This document shows, in pieces, positions 33,010-44,476 of a DNA stretch of 50,820 nucleotides. This stretch comes from an uncultured Pelagibacteraceae bacterium (lineage in GTDB: Bacteria; Pseudomonadota; Alphaproteobacteria; Pelagibacterales; Pelagibacteraceae): assembly GCA_902589795.1 (NCBI GenBank), contig CACIUJ010000004.1, positions 1 through 50,820 of the forward strand. Direction: 5' to 3'. The notes below the pieces were generated by a model, which was given only the letters and a program-made list of their open reading frames with translations, was not told the origin of the DNA and made no database searches. The number at the start of each line of letters is the position of its first letter. Within the stretch, counting starts at the first letter, position 1. The position numbers and the translations under genes were made by a program.

Positions 33010-33909
33010 TTATTTTCTTCCAAAATCAGGTTTATTAATATCCTGCCCGGCTTTTATAATTTCTTTTCTAATTTTTTTAGTTTTTGTAAAAATTGTTTGC
33101 AGTTTTTTTTCATTTTTACTATTAATTATCTTTTTTAAATCTTTTAAATTTTTTATAAATTTATCAATCATTTTTGAGGTATTTTCTTTATTTTGTATAA
33201 AAATATCTCTCCACATAATTGGATTGGATGCCGCAATTCTTGTAAAATCTCTTAATCCTCCAGCGCTATATTTTACAATATTGTATTTTTTTTTATTAAT
33301 TTGAAGTGTAGTGTTTACAATATTGTAGGCTATTAAGTGTGGCAAATGGCTTGTGATCGATAAAATATAATCATGCTGTTTTGCATTCATGATATCAACT
33401 TTGCTTCCTATTTTTTTCCAAAATTTTTCTAACAGCTTAACTTCTTTAATTTCTGAGTGTTTACCAGGAGTCAAAATACACCACTTGTTTTTAAAAAGCT
33501 GAGAAAATCCTGATTCAGGTCCACTTTCTTCTGTCCCTGCTATTGGATGTGATGAAATCCAAGATACATTTTTGGGAATATTTTTTTCAATTACATAAAT
33601 TGCTTTTTTTTTAACAGATCCAACATCAGTTAGTATAGCTCCATTTTTTAGAGAATTTTTTATTTTTAAAATTATGTTTCTGTAACTGCTTAAAGGGGTA
33701 GCAATTATTATGAGATCAGAGTCTCTAACCTCTTTTTTTACGTCTGAGCTAGCTTCATCAACTATATTTAATTTAATTATTTTTTTATTGGTTTCTTTTG
33801 TTCTGTTAGAAGAAACTACTTTGCCTGCAAGTTTATTTTTTTTTATTGCCCTTGCTATTGAAGAACCTATTAAACCACATCCAATTATACATACTTTTTT
33901 AAACATCAT
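33010..33909 (-). CDS. tyrA: Prephenate (arogenate) dehydrogenase
   Basis: Tyrosine biosynthesis enzyme of 299 residues. The Rossmann motif is IIGCGLIGSSIARAI, followed by LIIIATPLSSYRNII, DVGSVKKKAI, SSHPIAGTEESG (the substrate-binding His and TEESG), ITSHLPHLIAY and GGLRDFTRIAASNPIMWRDI. It overlaps hisC by 4 bases, forming a leftward aromatic-amino-acid unit. Confidence 0.95.
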   Translation of the reverse strand: MMFKKVCIIGCGLIGSSIARAIKKNKLAGKVVSSNRTKETNKKIIKLNIVDEASSDVKKEVRDSDLIIIATPLSSYRNIILKIKNSLKNGAILTDVGSVKKKAIYVIEKNIPKNVSWISSHPIAGTEESGPESGFSQLFKNKWCILTPGKHSEIKEVKLLEKFWKKIGSKVDIMNAKQHDYILSITSHLPHLIAYNIVNTTLQINKKKYNIVKYSAGGLRDFTRIAASNPIMWRDIFIQNKENTSKMIDKFIKNLKDLKKIINSKNEKKLQTIFTKTKKIRKEIIKAGQDINKPDFGRK

Positions 33910-34985
33910 TTTAAAATACTTTCCATAGATTTTACAAAATTTTCATTAGCTTCTTGATTTCCAATAGTTAGCCTTAAAGAATTTGCTATTTTATATTGTG
34001 TCATTTTTCTTAAAATTAACTTATCTTCTGCTAACTTTTTAAAAGCTTCATCTGAGTTAATCTTTGTTTCATCAAAGTTCATTAAAAAGAAATTTACCGT
34101 GGGTTCGTTTGTTTTAATATTACAGTCTTTTAAAACAGAAAATATTTTATTTGCCCATCGTGTATTATGATCAATAGCTTTTTTAGTCCATTCTTGATCT
34201 TTAATAGCTTCTATGCCAGCTGCGATAGCTATTCTATTGACATTAAAAGGAGGTTTTATCTGATACATGCTATCAATTATTTCTTCAGAGGAATAGCCCC
34301 AACCTAATCTTAATCCTGCTAAACCATAAACTTTGGAAAAAGTTCTAGTAACTAATACGTTCGGAGAATTTTTAAAAAGATCTAACCCAGAAGAAAAATT
34401 ATTAGAATTAATGAACTCAAAATATGCATCATCAACAACTAAAAGGATGTCGCTTCTAAGTTTTTTTCTTAAATTAAGCATTTCACTTTTAGATAAATAC
34501 GTACCAGTAGGATTGTTAGGATTTGCAATAAATACAATTTTTGTCTTTTTAGAAACTTTTTTTATTATTTCTTCTACTGATGCTTTAAAATTTTTTTCCT
34601 TAGCTAATACAACTTTTGCCTTATTAAGCGAAGCATATATTTTATACATAATAAAACCAAACTCTGTAACAATTACTTCATCCCCAGGATTAATAAATAG
34701 TCTACAAGTTAGATCGAATATTTGATCTGATCCAGCTCCACAAATAATTCTTTTTGAATCTATTTTAAATTTATCAGACAAGGCTTCTCTCAAAGAATTT
34801 GAATCATCTTCGGGATATTTAAATACCCCCTTTTTTTCTCTTTCGATGGCTTCTGCTACTCTTGGGCTTGCTCCAAGAGCAGATTCATTGGCAGATAATT
34901 TTATTGGATTTTCAATCTTTTTAAATTGAGATAACCCACCAACATATCTTTCAACCTCAAAATTTATCGGTTTTGGTAAATTCAT
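33906..34985 (-). CDS. hisC: Histidinol-phosphate/aromatic aminotransferase
   Basis: A 359-residue PLP aminotransferase with KLSANESALGASPRV at the N-terminus, CGAGSDQIFDL, NPNNPTGTYLSKSE, VVDDAYFEF and the lysine in TRTFSKVYGLAGLRLGWG. This is the HisC family. Being translationally coupled to tyrA, it probably serves tyrosine and phenylalanine synthesis, with or without histidinol phosphate activity. It is divergent from metX. Confidence 0.92.
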   Translation of the reverse strand: MNLPKPINFEVERYVGGLSQFKKIENPIKLSANESALGASPRVAEAIEREKKGVFKYPEDDSNSLREALSDKFKIDSKRIICGAGSDQIFDLTCRLFINPGDEVIVTEFGFIMYKIYASLNKAKVVLAKEKNFKASVEEIIKKVSKKTKIVFIANPNNPTGTYLSKSEMLNLRKKLRSDILLVVDDAYFEFINSNNFSSGLDLFKNSPNVLVTRTFSKVYGLAGLRLGWGYSSEEIIDSMYQIKPPFNVNRIAIAAGIEAIKDQEWTKKAIDHNTRWANKIFSVLKDCNIKTNEPTVNFFLMNFDETKINSDEAFKKLAEDKLILRKMTQYKIANSLRLTIGNQEANENFVKSMESILK

Positions 34986-35058
34986 AATTTTTTTATATAT
35001 AATTAGTATCGCTAAATACTATATATGGAACTTTGTGGCAAAATAAATACAACCTAAA

Positions 35059-35087
35059 TTGACAAAAGACAGGGTTTTTAGTACAAG
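35059..35087 (+). promoter_or_regulatory. Probable metX promoter
   Basis: A perfect -35 TTGACA at 35059-35064 is followed after 17 bases by TACAAG at 35082-35087, a poor but correctly spaced -10. Predicted initiation falls just at the 5' edge of the SAM-II aptamer, consistent with the very short leaders of this riboswitch class. Confidence 0.5.
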
Positions 35088-35091
35088 AAAA

Positions 35092-35144
35092 ACGCGCTGA
35101 TTTAACTTAAATTGCGAGCGCATTAAAAAAACAGCTAAAAAAGG
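35092..35144 (+). ncRNA. SAM-II riboswitch
   Basis: The stretch matches the SAM-II consensus known from marine and other alphaproteobacterial metX leaders: ACGCGCTGATTTAAC, then ATTGCGAGCGCATTA and finally AGCTAAAAAAGG. Stem P1 forms between GCGCT (35094-35098) and AGCGC (35117-35121). The pseudoknot joins the downstream AGCT-containing strand to the loop. The 3' end holds the purine-rich AAAAAAGG normally used as ribosome site. It senses S-adenosylmethionine and lowers expression of methionine synthesis genes when SAM is plentiful. Confidence 0.92.
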
Positions 35145-35149
35145 TTTTT

Positions 35150-35175
35150 GCCCGGCTTAGCTGGGCTTTTTTTTT
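35150..35175 (+). terminator. Intrinsic terminator between SAM-II aptamer and metX
   Basis: GCCCGGC TTA GCTGGGC forms a seven-pair GC-rich stem (one G-T) with a three-base loop, directly followed by nine T. The T run ends 8 bases before the metX ATG at 35184. It could terminate transcripts that pass the aptamer; alternatively it may only structure the start region. Confidence 0.8.
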
Positions 35176-35183
35176 GTTTGATT

Positions 35184-36296
35184 ATGAACACAGAAATAAA
35201 AGGTATAAAAAAATTAATTGTTAACCAATCTCTTGAGCTAGATTGTGGAAAAGTAATTAAAAACTTTCCTGTAGCTTACGAAACCTATGGTACTTTAAAT
35301 AAAAATAAAGATAACGCGATACTTGCTTTTCATGCTTTAACTGGTGATCAATTTTGTACAAATATTAATCCAATAACTAAAAGGGAGGGCTGGTGGACAT
35401 TTGCTGTAGGTCCAGGAAAGTCAATTGATACTGATAAATATTTTGTAATTTGTGCAAATGTTTTGGGGGGGTGCATGGGATCATATGGACCTAAAGAAAT
35501 AAATCCTGAAACCAATAAACTATTTGGAACGACATTTCCTGTAATAACAATAAGAGATATGGTTCGTGCTCAAAAATATTTAATTGATCATCTGGGTATT
35601 AAAAAACTTCTTTCGGTAATAGGTGGTTCAATGGGTGGCATGCAAGTTTTGCAGTTTGCAGCTCTTTATCCAAACTTATCACATTCTGCTATTCCAATAG
35701 CATGTAGTGCTAGCCATTCAGCTCAAAATATTGCCTTGAATGAATTAGGTCGACAAGCAATTATGGCTGATCCAAATTGGAAAAAAGAAAATTCTTCCCC
35801 AGATAAAGGTTTAGCGGTAGCGAGAATGGCTGCACATATTACTTATCTATCTAAAAAAGGATTAGAAGAAAAATTTGGAAGAAAGCTTCAGGACAAGGGA
35901 AGTTTAAAATTTAGTTTTGATGCAGATTTTCAAATAGAAAGTTACCTAAGATATCAAGGAGCAACTTTTGTCGATAGATTTGACGCTAACAGTTATTTAT
36001 ATATTACAAGAGCAATGGATTATTTTGACTTAGAGAAACAATTCAATGGCAATTTGTCTCTTGCATTTAAAGATAATAAAGCAAAATTTTGCGTAATATC
36101 ATTCTCGTCTGATTGGCTCTATCCTACAAGCGAAAATAAGGAAATAGTTATAGCTCTGAATGCTTGTGGTGCAAATGTAACTTTTGTAGAAATTAATTCG
36201 GATAAAGGTCATGATTCGTTTTTATTAGATGTGCCACAGTTTTTAAGAACTATAAGAGAATTTATAAATTCGACTTACAATGAAGTGAAAAAATGA
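35184..36296 (+). CDS. metX: Homoserine O-acetyltransferase
   Basis: Alpha/beta hydrolase-fold enzyme that acetylates (or succinylates) homoserine for methionine synthesis. Visible are [28 protein letters not shown]-type loop ([20 protein letters not shown]), the nucleophile [26 protein letters not shown] and the final His in [11 protein letters not shown]. Length is 370 residues from ATG 35184 ([10 protein letters not shown]). A TTG at 35148 would put 12 extra residues inside the terminator hairpin and is rejected. No Shine-Dalgarno lies directly before the ATG. It overlaps metW by 4 bases. Confidence 0.93.
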   Translation: MNTEIKGIKKLIVNQSLELDCGKVIKNFPVAYETYGTLNKNKDNAILAFHALTGDQFCTNINPITKREGWWTFAVGPGKSIDTDKYFVICANVLGGCMGSYGPKEINPETNKLFGTTFPVITIRDMVRAQKYLIDHLGIKKLLSVIGGSMGGMQVLQFAALYPNLSHSAIPIACSASHSAQNIALNELGRQAIMADPNWKKENSSPDKGLAVARMAAHITYLSKKGLEEKFGRKLQDKGSLKFSFDADFQIESYLRYQGATFVDRFDANSYLYITRAMDYFDLEKQFNGNLSLAFKDNKAKFCVISFSSDWLYPTSENKEIVIALNACGANVTFVEINSDKGHDSFLLDVPQFLRTIREFINSTYNEVKK

Positions 36297-36886
36297 AAAA
36301 AGAATTTGAAGTAATATCTAAAATAATTAAAAATAAAAAAAGAGTACTAGATGTTGGGTGTGGTGACGGTACTCTAATGGAATATTTAAAAAATAGTCAA
36401 CAAAATGATGTTAGGGGTCTAGAGCCACAAAAGAATCTTGCACAAAAATGCATATCAAAAGGCCTTTCTGTTATTGAGGGGGATGCTGAAAAAGATTTGA
36501 TTCAATTTCCAAAAAAATCATTTGATTATGTTGTGTTAAGTCAAACTCTCCAGGCTTTTTTGAATCCAGAAAAAGTTCTTGATCAATTACTTAGAATAGG
36601 AAAACAAACAATTGTTTCAGTACCAAATTTTGGTTACTGGAAAGTACGCCTTCACTTACTTTTTAAGGGCACTATGCCTGTAACAAAAAATCTTCCCAAT
36701 GAATGGTATAATACCCCAAATTTACATATGTGTACCATTAAAGACTTTGTTAATTTTTGTAATAAAAAAAAAATTAAAATAGATAAATCTATGTGCTTAA
36801 CTAATGAAAAAATTTCAGAAATTACTAAAAAAAATATGGATTATAAAAATGTTTTTTCAGAGCTAGGTATATTTTTAATAGAATAA
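36293..36886 (+). CDS. metW: Methionine biosynthesis protein MetW
   Basis: A 197-residue class I methyltransferase-fold protein with the SAM motif [43 protein letters not shown] and [18 protein letters not shown]. MetW is the standard partner of MetX in Proteobacteria and is needed for its activity in several species. It overlaps metX, forming a metXW unit under the SAM-II element. Confidence 0.93.
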   Translation: MKKEFEVISKIIKNKKRVLDVGCGDGTLMEYLKNSQQNDVRGLEPQKNLAQKCISKGLSVIEGDAEKDLIQFPKKSFDYVVLSQTLQAFLNPEKVLDQLLRIGKQTIVSVPNFGYWKVRLHLLFKGTMPVTKNLPNEWYNTPNLHMCTIKDFVNFCNKKKIKIDKSMCLTNEKISEITKKNMDYKNVFSELGIFLIE

Positions 36887-36892
36887 TAAATA

Positions 36893-37654
36893 ATGCAAAT
36901 AACTCCAATACCATGTCTATCAGATAACTACACATATATCATAAGTGATTCTAGATCTAAAACTATAGGTGTGGTTGATCCCTCAGAAGCTCAACCAGTA
37001 ATTTCTTTTTTAGAAAAAGAAAATATTAAATTAAATTATATACTAAACACTCATCATCATTTTGATCATGTGGGTGGTAATGCTGAATTAAAAAAAAAAT
37101 ATAACGCCAAAGTAATTGGGTTTATAGGCGATAAACATAGAATTCCAGAAATTGACATAACTATCAAAGATAATGAGCTGTGGGTATTTGGAAAGTCCCC
37201 AGTAAAGATAATACACATTCCAGGACATACTTCGGGACATATATGTTTTTTTTTTGAAAAAGAAAAAATTGCATTTACTGGCGATACTTTATTTTCTTTA
37301 GGTTGTGGAAGAATTTTTGAAGGTGACCATAAACAAATGTTAAATTCCTTAAATAAAATTAAAAAACTTCCAAAGGAAACCAGAATTTATTGTGGTCATG
37401 AATATACATACAAAAATGCAGAATTTTGTATGAAATATGAAAGCAATAATATTGATTTAAAAAAAAAATTTGAACAAATTAAAAAATTACGATCACAAAA
37501 TTTACCAACAATACCCTCCATATTAGAGGATGAATTAAAATTAAATATTTTTTTAAGATGTGATCAAAAAGAGTTAAAAAATAAATTAAATATGAAAAAT
37601 CAAGAAGATTTGGAAGTTTTTAGGAAAGTTAGAGATCTAAAAGACAGTTTTTAG
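36893..37654 (+). CDS. gloB: Hydroxyacylglutathione hydrolase (glyoxalase II)
   Basis: Metallo-beta-lactamase fold enzyme of 253 residues that hydrolyses S-lactoylglutathione. Metal ligands are in NTHHHFDHVGG, HIPGHTSGHI, FTGDTLFSLGCGR and YCGHEYT. The last 80 residues form the glutathione-binding helical domain (FEQIKKLRSQNLPTIPSILE). It follows metW by 6 bases and is probably cotranscribed. Confidence 0.94.
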   Translation: MQITPIPCLSDNYTYIISDSRSKTIGVVDPSEAQPVISFLEKENIKLNYILNTHHHFDHVGGNAELKKKYNAKVIGFIGDKHRIPEIDITIKDNELWVFGKSPVKIIHIPGHTSGHICFFFEKEKIAFTGDTLFSLGCGRIFEGDHKQMLNSLNKIKKLPKETRIYCGHEYTYKNAEFCMKYESNNIDLKKKFEQIKKLRSQNLPTIPSILEDELKLNIFLRCDQKELKNKLNMKNQEDLEVFRKVRDLKDSF

Positions 37655-37667
37655 CAGTGGTTATATC

Positions 37668-37695
37668 TTGACATAACAAGTTAGAAAGCTATATT
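37668..37695 (+). promoter_or_regulatory. Promoter of the rplU-rpmA-obg run
   Basis: TTGACA at 37668-37673 and TATATT at 37690-37695 with a 16-base spacer form a near-consensus sigma70 promoter, placing the start near 37702, about 24 bases before the rplU ATG. Confidence 0.7.
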
Positions 37696-37725
37696 GCCCA
37701 TATTTCCAAATATGAAATTAAAACA

Positions 37726-38271
37726 ATGTCTTTCGCAGTTATTCAAACAGGTGGCAAGCAATATAAGGTTTCAGCAAGTGAAATCATTAAGGTTGAAAGA
37801 CTAAACCTTGAAGAAGGTAAAACTGTCGAATTTAAAAATGTTCTTTTTTTAAATGACAAAGAAAATACAGAAATTGGAAATCCAAATATACAGGGCGCTA
37901 AGGTAGAAGCAACAATTTTAAAAAATATAAAAAATAGAACTATATTAGTTTTTAAAAAACGAAGAAGAAAAAATTCGAGAAAAAAATATGGTCATAGACA
38001 ACCTATTTCTCTTATAAGAATAACAAAAATCTTTTCAAAAAATGGAAAATTAATTTCTGAAGCTGCACCTCAAAAAAAATTAACTAAAGAATTACTAAAA
38101 GGTGAGAAGGCTAGAGAAGAACAAATAATTAAAGCCAAAAAAACACGATCGGAAGAAAAGCAAAAAATTAAAAAAATGATTCAAAAAAACGAAGATAAAG
38201 AAAAAAAAGTTACTGATAATATTGAGAAAAAGAGTATTAAAAAGAAACCTTTAACAACAAAGAAAAAGTGA
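37726..38271 (+). CDS. rplU: Large-subunit ribosomal protein L21 with basic C-terminal extension
   Basis: The first 103 residues are L21 (FAVIQTGGKQYKVSASEIIK, VFKKRRRKNSRKKYGHRQ, ISLIRITKI). The protein is 181 residues long, with about 75 extra residues rich in Lys, Glu and Ile that look disordered or helical (KGEKAREEQIIKAKK, KKPLTTKKK). Such tails occur on L21 in Alphaproteobacteria. It is the first gene of the L21-L27-Obg unit, a conserved ribosome-biogenesis order. Confidence 0.95.
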   Translation: MSFAVIQTGGKQYKVSASEIIKVERLNLEEGKTVEFKNVLFLNDKENTEIGNPNIQGAKVEATILKNIKNRTILVFKKRRRKNSRKKYGHRQPISLIRITKIFSKNGKLISEAAPQKKLTKELLKGEKAREEQIIKAKKTRSEEKQKIKKMIQKNEDKEKKVTDNIEKKSIKKKPLTTKKK

Positions 38272-38296
38272 TAATATAAATTGAGGAATTAAAAGC

Positions 38297-38551
38297 ATGG
38301 CAACAAAAAAAGCAGGTGGATCATCACGTAATGGCCGAGATAGTGCAGGAAGACGTCTTGGGGTTAAAAGATATGGTGGTCAACTAGTAATGCCTGGAAA
38401 TATAATAGTTAGACAAAGAGGTACAAAAATCCATCCTGGAGACCATGTAAGCATGGGTAAAGATCATTCCATATTTTCATTAATAAAGGGAAAAGTTCAT
38501 TTTAAAACTTCAAAGTTTAACAGAACATTTGTTTCTGTTATCCCCAGCTAA
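38297..38551 (+). CDS. rpmA: Large-subunit ribosomal protein L27
   Basis: An 84-residue protein with the L27 signature: [20 protein letters not shown] at the N-terminus, [20 protein letters not shown] and a short C-terminal strand. Its N-terminal tail reaches the peptidyl-transferase centre. A ribosome site (GAGGAATT) precedes the ATG. It lies 25 bases after rplU. Confidence 0.97.
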   Translation: MATKKAGGSSRNGRDSAGRRLGVKRYGGQLVMPGNIIVRQRGTKIHPGDHVSMGKDHSIFSLIKGKVHFKTSKFNRTFVSVIPS

Positions 38552-38573
38552 ATATTTATTAGCAAAAAAATAA

Positions 38574-40668
<2,095 letters not shown>

Positions 40669-40670
40669 AA

Positions 40671-41933
40671 ATGACTAAAAACTTGTACATGGAAAAAGTA
40701 GGTAAAAAAGCAAAAATTGCCTCTATTAATTTATCTAAAATAAGTATTAACAAAAAAAATTCTGTTTTAAAACAATTTAATCAGTACTTAAAATTAAATG
40801 AAAAAGCGATTTTAAATGCAAACAAAAAAGATTTATTAAATGCACAATCAAAAAAAATTAGGGATAGCGCTATAGACAGACTTAAATTAAGCAGCAAAAA
40901 AATTTTGCAAATTAGAAACTCAATAAGTAAAATTATAAAATTTAAAGACCCTGTAGGTATAATTTTATCTTCCTGGAAAAGACCCAATGGTATAATTATA
41001 AAAAAAAGATCAATACCAATAGGAGTTATTGGTGTAATCTATGAAAGTAGACCAAATGTAACTTCTGATGTATCAGCCTTGTGTTTTAAAAGTGGTAATG
41101 TTGTTATTTTGCGTGGAGGATCACAAGCTTTTTATTCAAATAAAATTTTGTTTAAATTTTTTAAGAAAGCTCTTAAAAAAAAAAATTGTGATGAAAATTG
41201 CGTTCAATTAATTGAATATAAGGATAAAGATCATGTTGATTATCTTTTGTCTAACATGAAAAAATACATTGATTTAATTATTCCAAGGGGAGGAAAAAGA
41301 TTGGTAAAGAAAGTTTTAAAAAAATCAACAGTTTCAATTGTTGGACACTATGAGGGACTTTGTCATGTTTATGTAGACAAAGATGCAAACTTAAATAAAG
41401 CAATAAAAATTGTAAAAAATTCAAAAATGAGAAATGTAAGTATTTGCGGAGCTGCAGAAACTTTACTAATAGATAAAGCATGTCTCAAAACTCATTGTAA
41501 GCCTATATTAGATGAGCTAATAAAATTGAGATGTAAAATTATAGGAGACAAAACTATAAAAAAGTTTGTTTATAATAAAATAAAAATTGCAACGCAAAAA
41601 GATTGGGAAACAGAATATCTTTCATCTACAATTTCGGTAAAAAGTGTAAATGGTGTTACTGAGGCTATAGAACATATAAATAAATATGGCACATCCCATA
41701 CCGATTCTATAATTACAGAAAATAGTAAAACTGCTAGAAAATTTTTATATAATGTTAATAGTTCAATCGCTATTCAAAATGCTTCTACGCAATTTGCAGA
41801 TGGTGGAGAATTTGGTTTTGGTGCTGAGGTTGGTATATCAACTAACAAATTACATCCTCGTGGGCCAATTGGGCTTAATCAACTAACCACTTACAAATAT
41901 ATTTTGGAAGGCAAAGGTCAAATAAGGAAATAA
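40671..41933 (+). CDS. proA: Glutamate-5-semialdehyde dehydrogenase
   Basis: Reduces glutamyl phosphate to the semialdehyde in proline synthesis. The 420-residue protein shows GVIGVIYESRPNVTSDVSAL, NVVILRGGSQAFYSN, LIIPRGGKRLVKKV and the catalytic Cys in VSICGAAETLLID, then GGEFGFGAEVGISTNKLHPRG. It follows proB as usual. Confidence 0.96.
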   Translation: MTKNLYMEKVGKKAKIASINLSKISINKKNSVLKQFNQYLKLNEKAILNANKKDLLNAQSKKIRDSAIDRLKLSSKKILQIRNSISKIIKFKDPVGIILSSWKRPNGIIIKKRSIPIGVIGVIYESRPNVTSDVSALCFKSGNVVILRGGSQAFYSNKILFKFFKKALKKKNCDENCVQLIEYKDKDHVDYLLSNMKKYIDLIIPRGGKRLVKKVLKKSTVSIVGHYEGLCHVYVDKDANLNKAIKIVKNSKMRNVSICGAAETLLIDKACLKTHCKPILDELIKLRCKIIGDKTIKKFVYNKIKIATQKDWETEYLSSTISVKSVNGVTEAIEHINKYGTSHTDSIITENSKTARKFLYNVNSSIAIQNASTQFADGGEFGFGAEVGISTNKLHPRGPIGLNQLTTYKYILEGKGQIRK

Positions 41934-41937
41934 CTTT

Positions 41938-42471
41938 TTGAAAAAAAAAAATATAAATATAAAAAAAATAGGTATTCTAGGTGGAACCTTTGACCCGCCT
42001 CATATTGGACACTTATATATTTCAAAAATCGCAATAAAAAAACTAAAATTAAATAAAGTAGTTTGGGTAATCACAAAGAAAAATCCTCTAAAACATAAAC
42101 CTTATTTAAGTATAGATCTAAGAATAAAATTATCAAAAGAAATAATGAAAAATGAAAAAAAAATTTCAATTAAATATATTGATAAATTAACTAAATCGTC
42201 TGATACCTATAATATGCTAACTTATTTTAAAAATAAAAATAAGAACTCTAAATTATTTTTTTTAATAGGATCAGACAATTTAATAAATTTTCATAAGTGG
42301 AGAAATTGGGTAAAAATTCCCAAAATCGCAAAACTAATTGTTTTCGCAAGAAACAAATATTTGGTTAAAGCCATTAAATCTACTGCCGCAAAAGAGCTTA
42401 AAAAAAATGAATTGATCTACATTAATTCAAAAAAAATGAATATTTCATCTTCATTAATTAGAAAATTTTGA
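41938..42471 (+). CDS. nadD: Nicotinate-mononucleotide adenylyltransferase
   Basis: NAD synthesis enzyme of 177 residues. The nucleotidyltransferase motif is IGILGGTFDPPHIGHLYISK, with LNKVVWVITKKNPLK, FLIGSDNLINFHKW and the C-terminal ISSSLIRK. The start is TTG at 41938, since no ATG precedes the essential motif in this frame. It lies 4 bases after proA. Confidence 0.93.
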   Translation: MKKKNINIKKIGILGGTFDPPHIGHLYISKIAIKKLKLNKVVWVITKKNPLKHKPYLSIDLRIKLSKEIMKNEKKISIKYIDKLTKSSDTYNMLTYFKNKNKNSKLFFLIGSDNLINFHKWRNWVKIPKIAKLIVFARNKYLVKAIKSTAAKELKKNELIYINSKKMNISSSLIRKF

Positions 42472-42485
42472 TAACATAAATAATA

Positions 42486-42842
42486 ATGGAATTTAAAGAA
42501 ATTAATATATTAAAAAAAGAAATAGAAAAAATTCTTAATGAAAATAAAGCTCAAGAAATACAAGTTATAAATCTAAAAGGCAAAACTTCAATTGCAGATT
42601 TTATGATAGTTGCAAGTGGAAGTTCATCCCGACACATCCAGGCCCTATCAGAAATTTTGATTGAAGAATTGAAAAAAAAGGGGATCAATAATTGTAAATT
42701 AGAAGGAAGAAATAGCAATGAATGGAAATTGATTGATGCCGTAGATATAATAGTTCATATTTTTCACCCAGAAAAAAGAAAATTTTATAATTTAGAGAAG
42801 ATGTGGTCAGAATTGATACCAAAAGAAAGAGTTACAGTATGA
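42486..42842 (+). CDS. rsfS: Ribosomal silencing factor RsfS
   Basis: A 118-residue Iojap-family protein that binds L14 and blocks subunit joining in starvation. Motifs are DFMIVASGSSSRHIQALSEI and EGRNSNEWKLIDAVDIIVHI. The usual alphaproteobacterial follower rlmH is absent; the next gene is the S41 protease, overlapping by 4 bases (ATGA). Confidence 0.94.
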   Translation: MEFKEINILKKEIEKILNENKAQEIQVINLKGKTSIADFMIVASGSSSRHIQALSEILIEELKKKGINNCKLEGRNSNEWKLIDAVDIIVHIFHPEKRKFYNLEKMWSELIPKERVTV

Positions 42843-43993
42843 AAATAAATTCTATCTGCTGCAATATTATTTTTAAATTAATATTAATATTGTTCTTTTT
42901 TTATAATTCAGCTTATTCCCAAAACATAGATAAATTTTATGAAAAAATTGATCTTTTTAGTGAAGTTTTAGAAAAAATTAATGATGAATATGTTGATGAA
43001 ATTGATCAATCTGAAATTATGGACTCGGCAATTAACGGCCTTCTCCAGTCGTTAGACCCTTATTCTTCTTATATGAATCCAGAAATTTTTAAGGAAATGC
43101 AAACTGAGACTAGCGGAAAATTTGGTGGCCTGGGAATAGAAGTAACCATGGAAGCTGGCGTAGTTAAAGTGATCACTCCTATAGATGACACTCCTGCTTC
43201 AAAGGCTGGCGTGAAAGCTGGTGACTATATAGTAAGAATAGATGGAGAACAGGTTCAAGGAAAATCGCTTATGGAAGCTGTAAACTTAATGAGAGGCCCA
43301 GTTGATTCATACATAGAAATAACAATAAGAAGAAAAGGATCAGCCAAAGCTAAAATATTTAAAATTAAGAGAGAAATAATTGAAATAAAATCTGTAGCCG
43401 CTAAATTAATTGAAAATGAAATAGGTTACTTAAGGTTAAGAGCCTTTAATGAAAATTCTGACGATCAACTAAAAAAAGAAATAAGTAAATTACAAAAAAA
43501 TAAAAATTTATCAGGATATATTTTTGACCTTAGAAATAATCCTGGAGGATTATTGTCTCAAGCTGTTACAATTTCTGATTTTTTTCTTAATGATGGTGAA
43601 ATAGTATCTACAAAAGGAAGAAGAAGTAGAGAAAACAGAAAATTTTTTGCCAATAAGGGTGATAAAATTAACGGAAAACCTTTAATAGTATTAATAAACA
43701 ATGGATCTGCTTCTGCATCAGAAATTGTTGCTGGAGCATTACAAGATCAAAAAAGAGCTATATTATTGGGGGAACGTACTTTTGGGAAAGGATCTGTTCA
43801 GTCTATAATGCCTCTAAAAAATAGAGGAGCAATAAGATTAACAATATCTAAATATTATTTACCATCTGGAAAATCTATTTCTGAAATAGGAGTATCACCA
43901 GACATTATAGTTGAAGAATCTGAAAATGATTTTGCAATTAATACTGATACTGACAATCAGTTAAATTATGCGATCAAACTATTAAATGGTTAA
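42839..43993 (+). CDS. ctpA: Carboxyl-terminal processing protease (S41, CtpA)
   Basis: A 384-residue periplasmic serine protease. The N-terminal signal segment is IIFKLILILFFFYNSAYSQ. The PDZ domain follows (KFGGLGIEVTMEAGVVKVI, ASKAGVKAGDYIVRIDG), then the protease core FDLRNNPGGLLSQAV and the Ser/Lys dyad in NNGSASASEIVAGALQDQKR and GERTFGKGSVQS. The ATG at 42839 is chosen because it overlaps the rsfS stop and starts just before the signal peptide; a frame extending 12 codons upstream lies in rsfS. Confidence 0.93.
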   Translation: MKINSICCNIIFKLILILFFFYNSAYSQNIDKFYEKIDLFSEVLEKINDEYVDEIDQSEIMDSAINGLLQSLDPYSSYMNPEIFKEMQTETSGKFGGLGIEVTMEAGVVKVITPIDDTPASKAGVKAGDYIVRIDGEQVQGKSLMEAVNLMRGPVDSYIEITIRRKGSAKAKIFKIKREIIEIKSVAAKLIENEIGYLRLRAFNENSDDQLKKEISKLQKNKNLSGYIFDLRNNPGGLLSQAVTISDFFLNDGEIVSTKGRRSRENRKFFANKGDKINGKPLIVLINNGSASASEIVAGALQDQKRAILLGERTFGKGSVQSIMPLKNRGAIRLTISKYYLPSGKSISEIGVSPDIIVEESENDFAINTDTDNQLNYAIKLLNG

Positions 43994-43999
43994 AATTTA

Positions 44000-44476
44000 A
44001 TGCAAAACTTTAATAACCTACCATTGCGGCTTGGGGTAGGTATTGTTGTACTAAACAAAAAAAATCAAGTTTTTGTTGGTAAGAGAATTGATAATCCTGG
44101 TAATTCATGGCAAATGCCTCAAGGAGGAGTAGATAAAAATGAAAATTTTTTTCAGGCTGCTAAAAGAGAGCTTGAAGAAGAAACTGGAATAAAATCAGTA
44201 AAATTAATAAAGGAATTAGATGAACTATTAACATACGATTTACCAAAAAATCTTTTGGGAAAAATATGGAAAGGTAAATATAGAGGACAAAAACAAAAAT
44301 GGTACATTATGAAATTTTTAGGAAAAAATGATGAAATTAATATAAATACTAAAAATCCTGAATTTTTAGATTGGAAATGGGTAGAGCCTCTAGAATTACC
44401 CAACATCGCTGTAAATTTTAAAGTTAATATATACAAGAAACTTACAGAAGAACTTAGGTCTTTAAATTTAAATTAG
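44000..44476 (+). CDS. rppH: RNA pyrophosphohydrolase
   Basis: A 158-residue Nudix hydrolase that removes pyrophosphate from 5' RNA ends to start decay. It opens LPLRLGVGIVVLNKKNQVFV and has the Nudix box GGVDKNENFFQAAKRELEEE followed by TGI, then WQMPQGG earlier and GQKQKWYIMKFLG. It follows ctpA by 6 bases and converges with atpC, overlapping it by 4 bases. Confidence 0.94.
   Translation: MQNFNNLPLRLGVGIVVLNKKNQVFVGKRIDNPGNSWQMPQGGVDKNENFFQAAKRELEEETGIKSVKLIKELDELLTYDLPKNLLGKIWKGKYRGQKQKWYIMKFLGKNDEININTKNPEFLDWKWVEPLELPNIAVNFKVNIYKKLTEELRSLNLN

Noticed and set aside
35148-35183. TTG start for metX giving 12 extra residues
   Set aside because: The extra codons are the terminator hairpin and its T run; the MetX family start fits ATG 35184.
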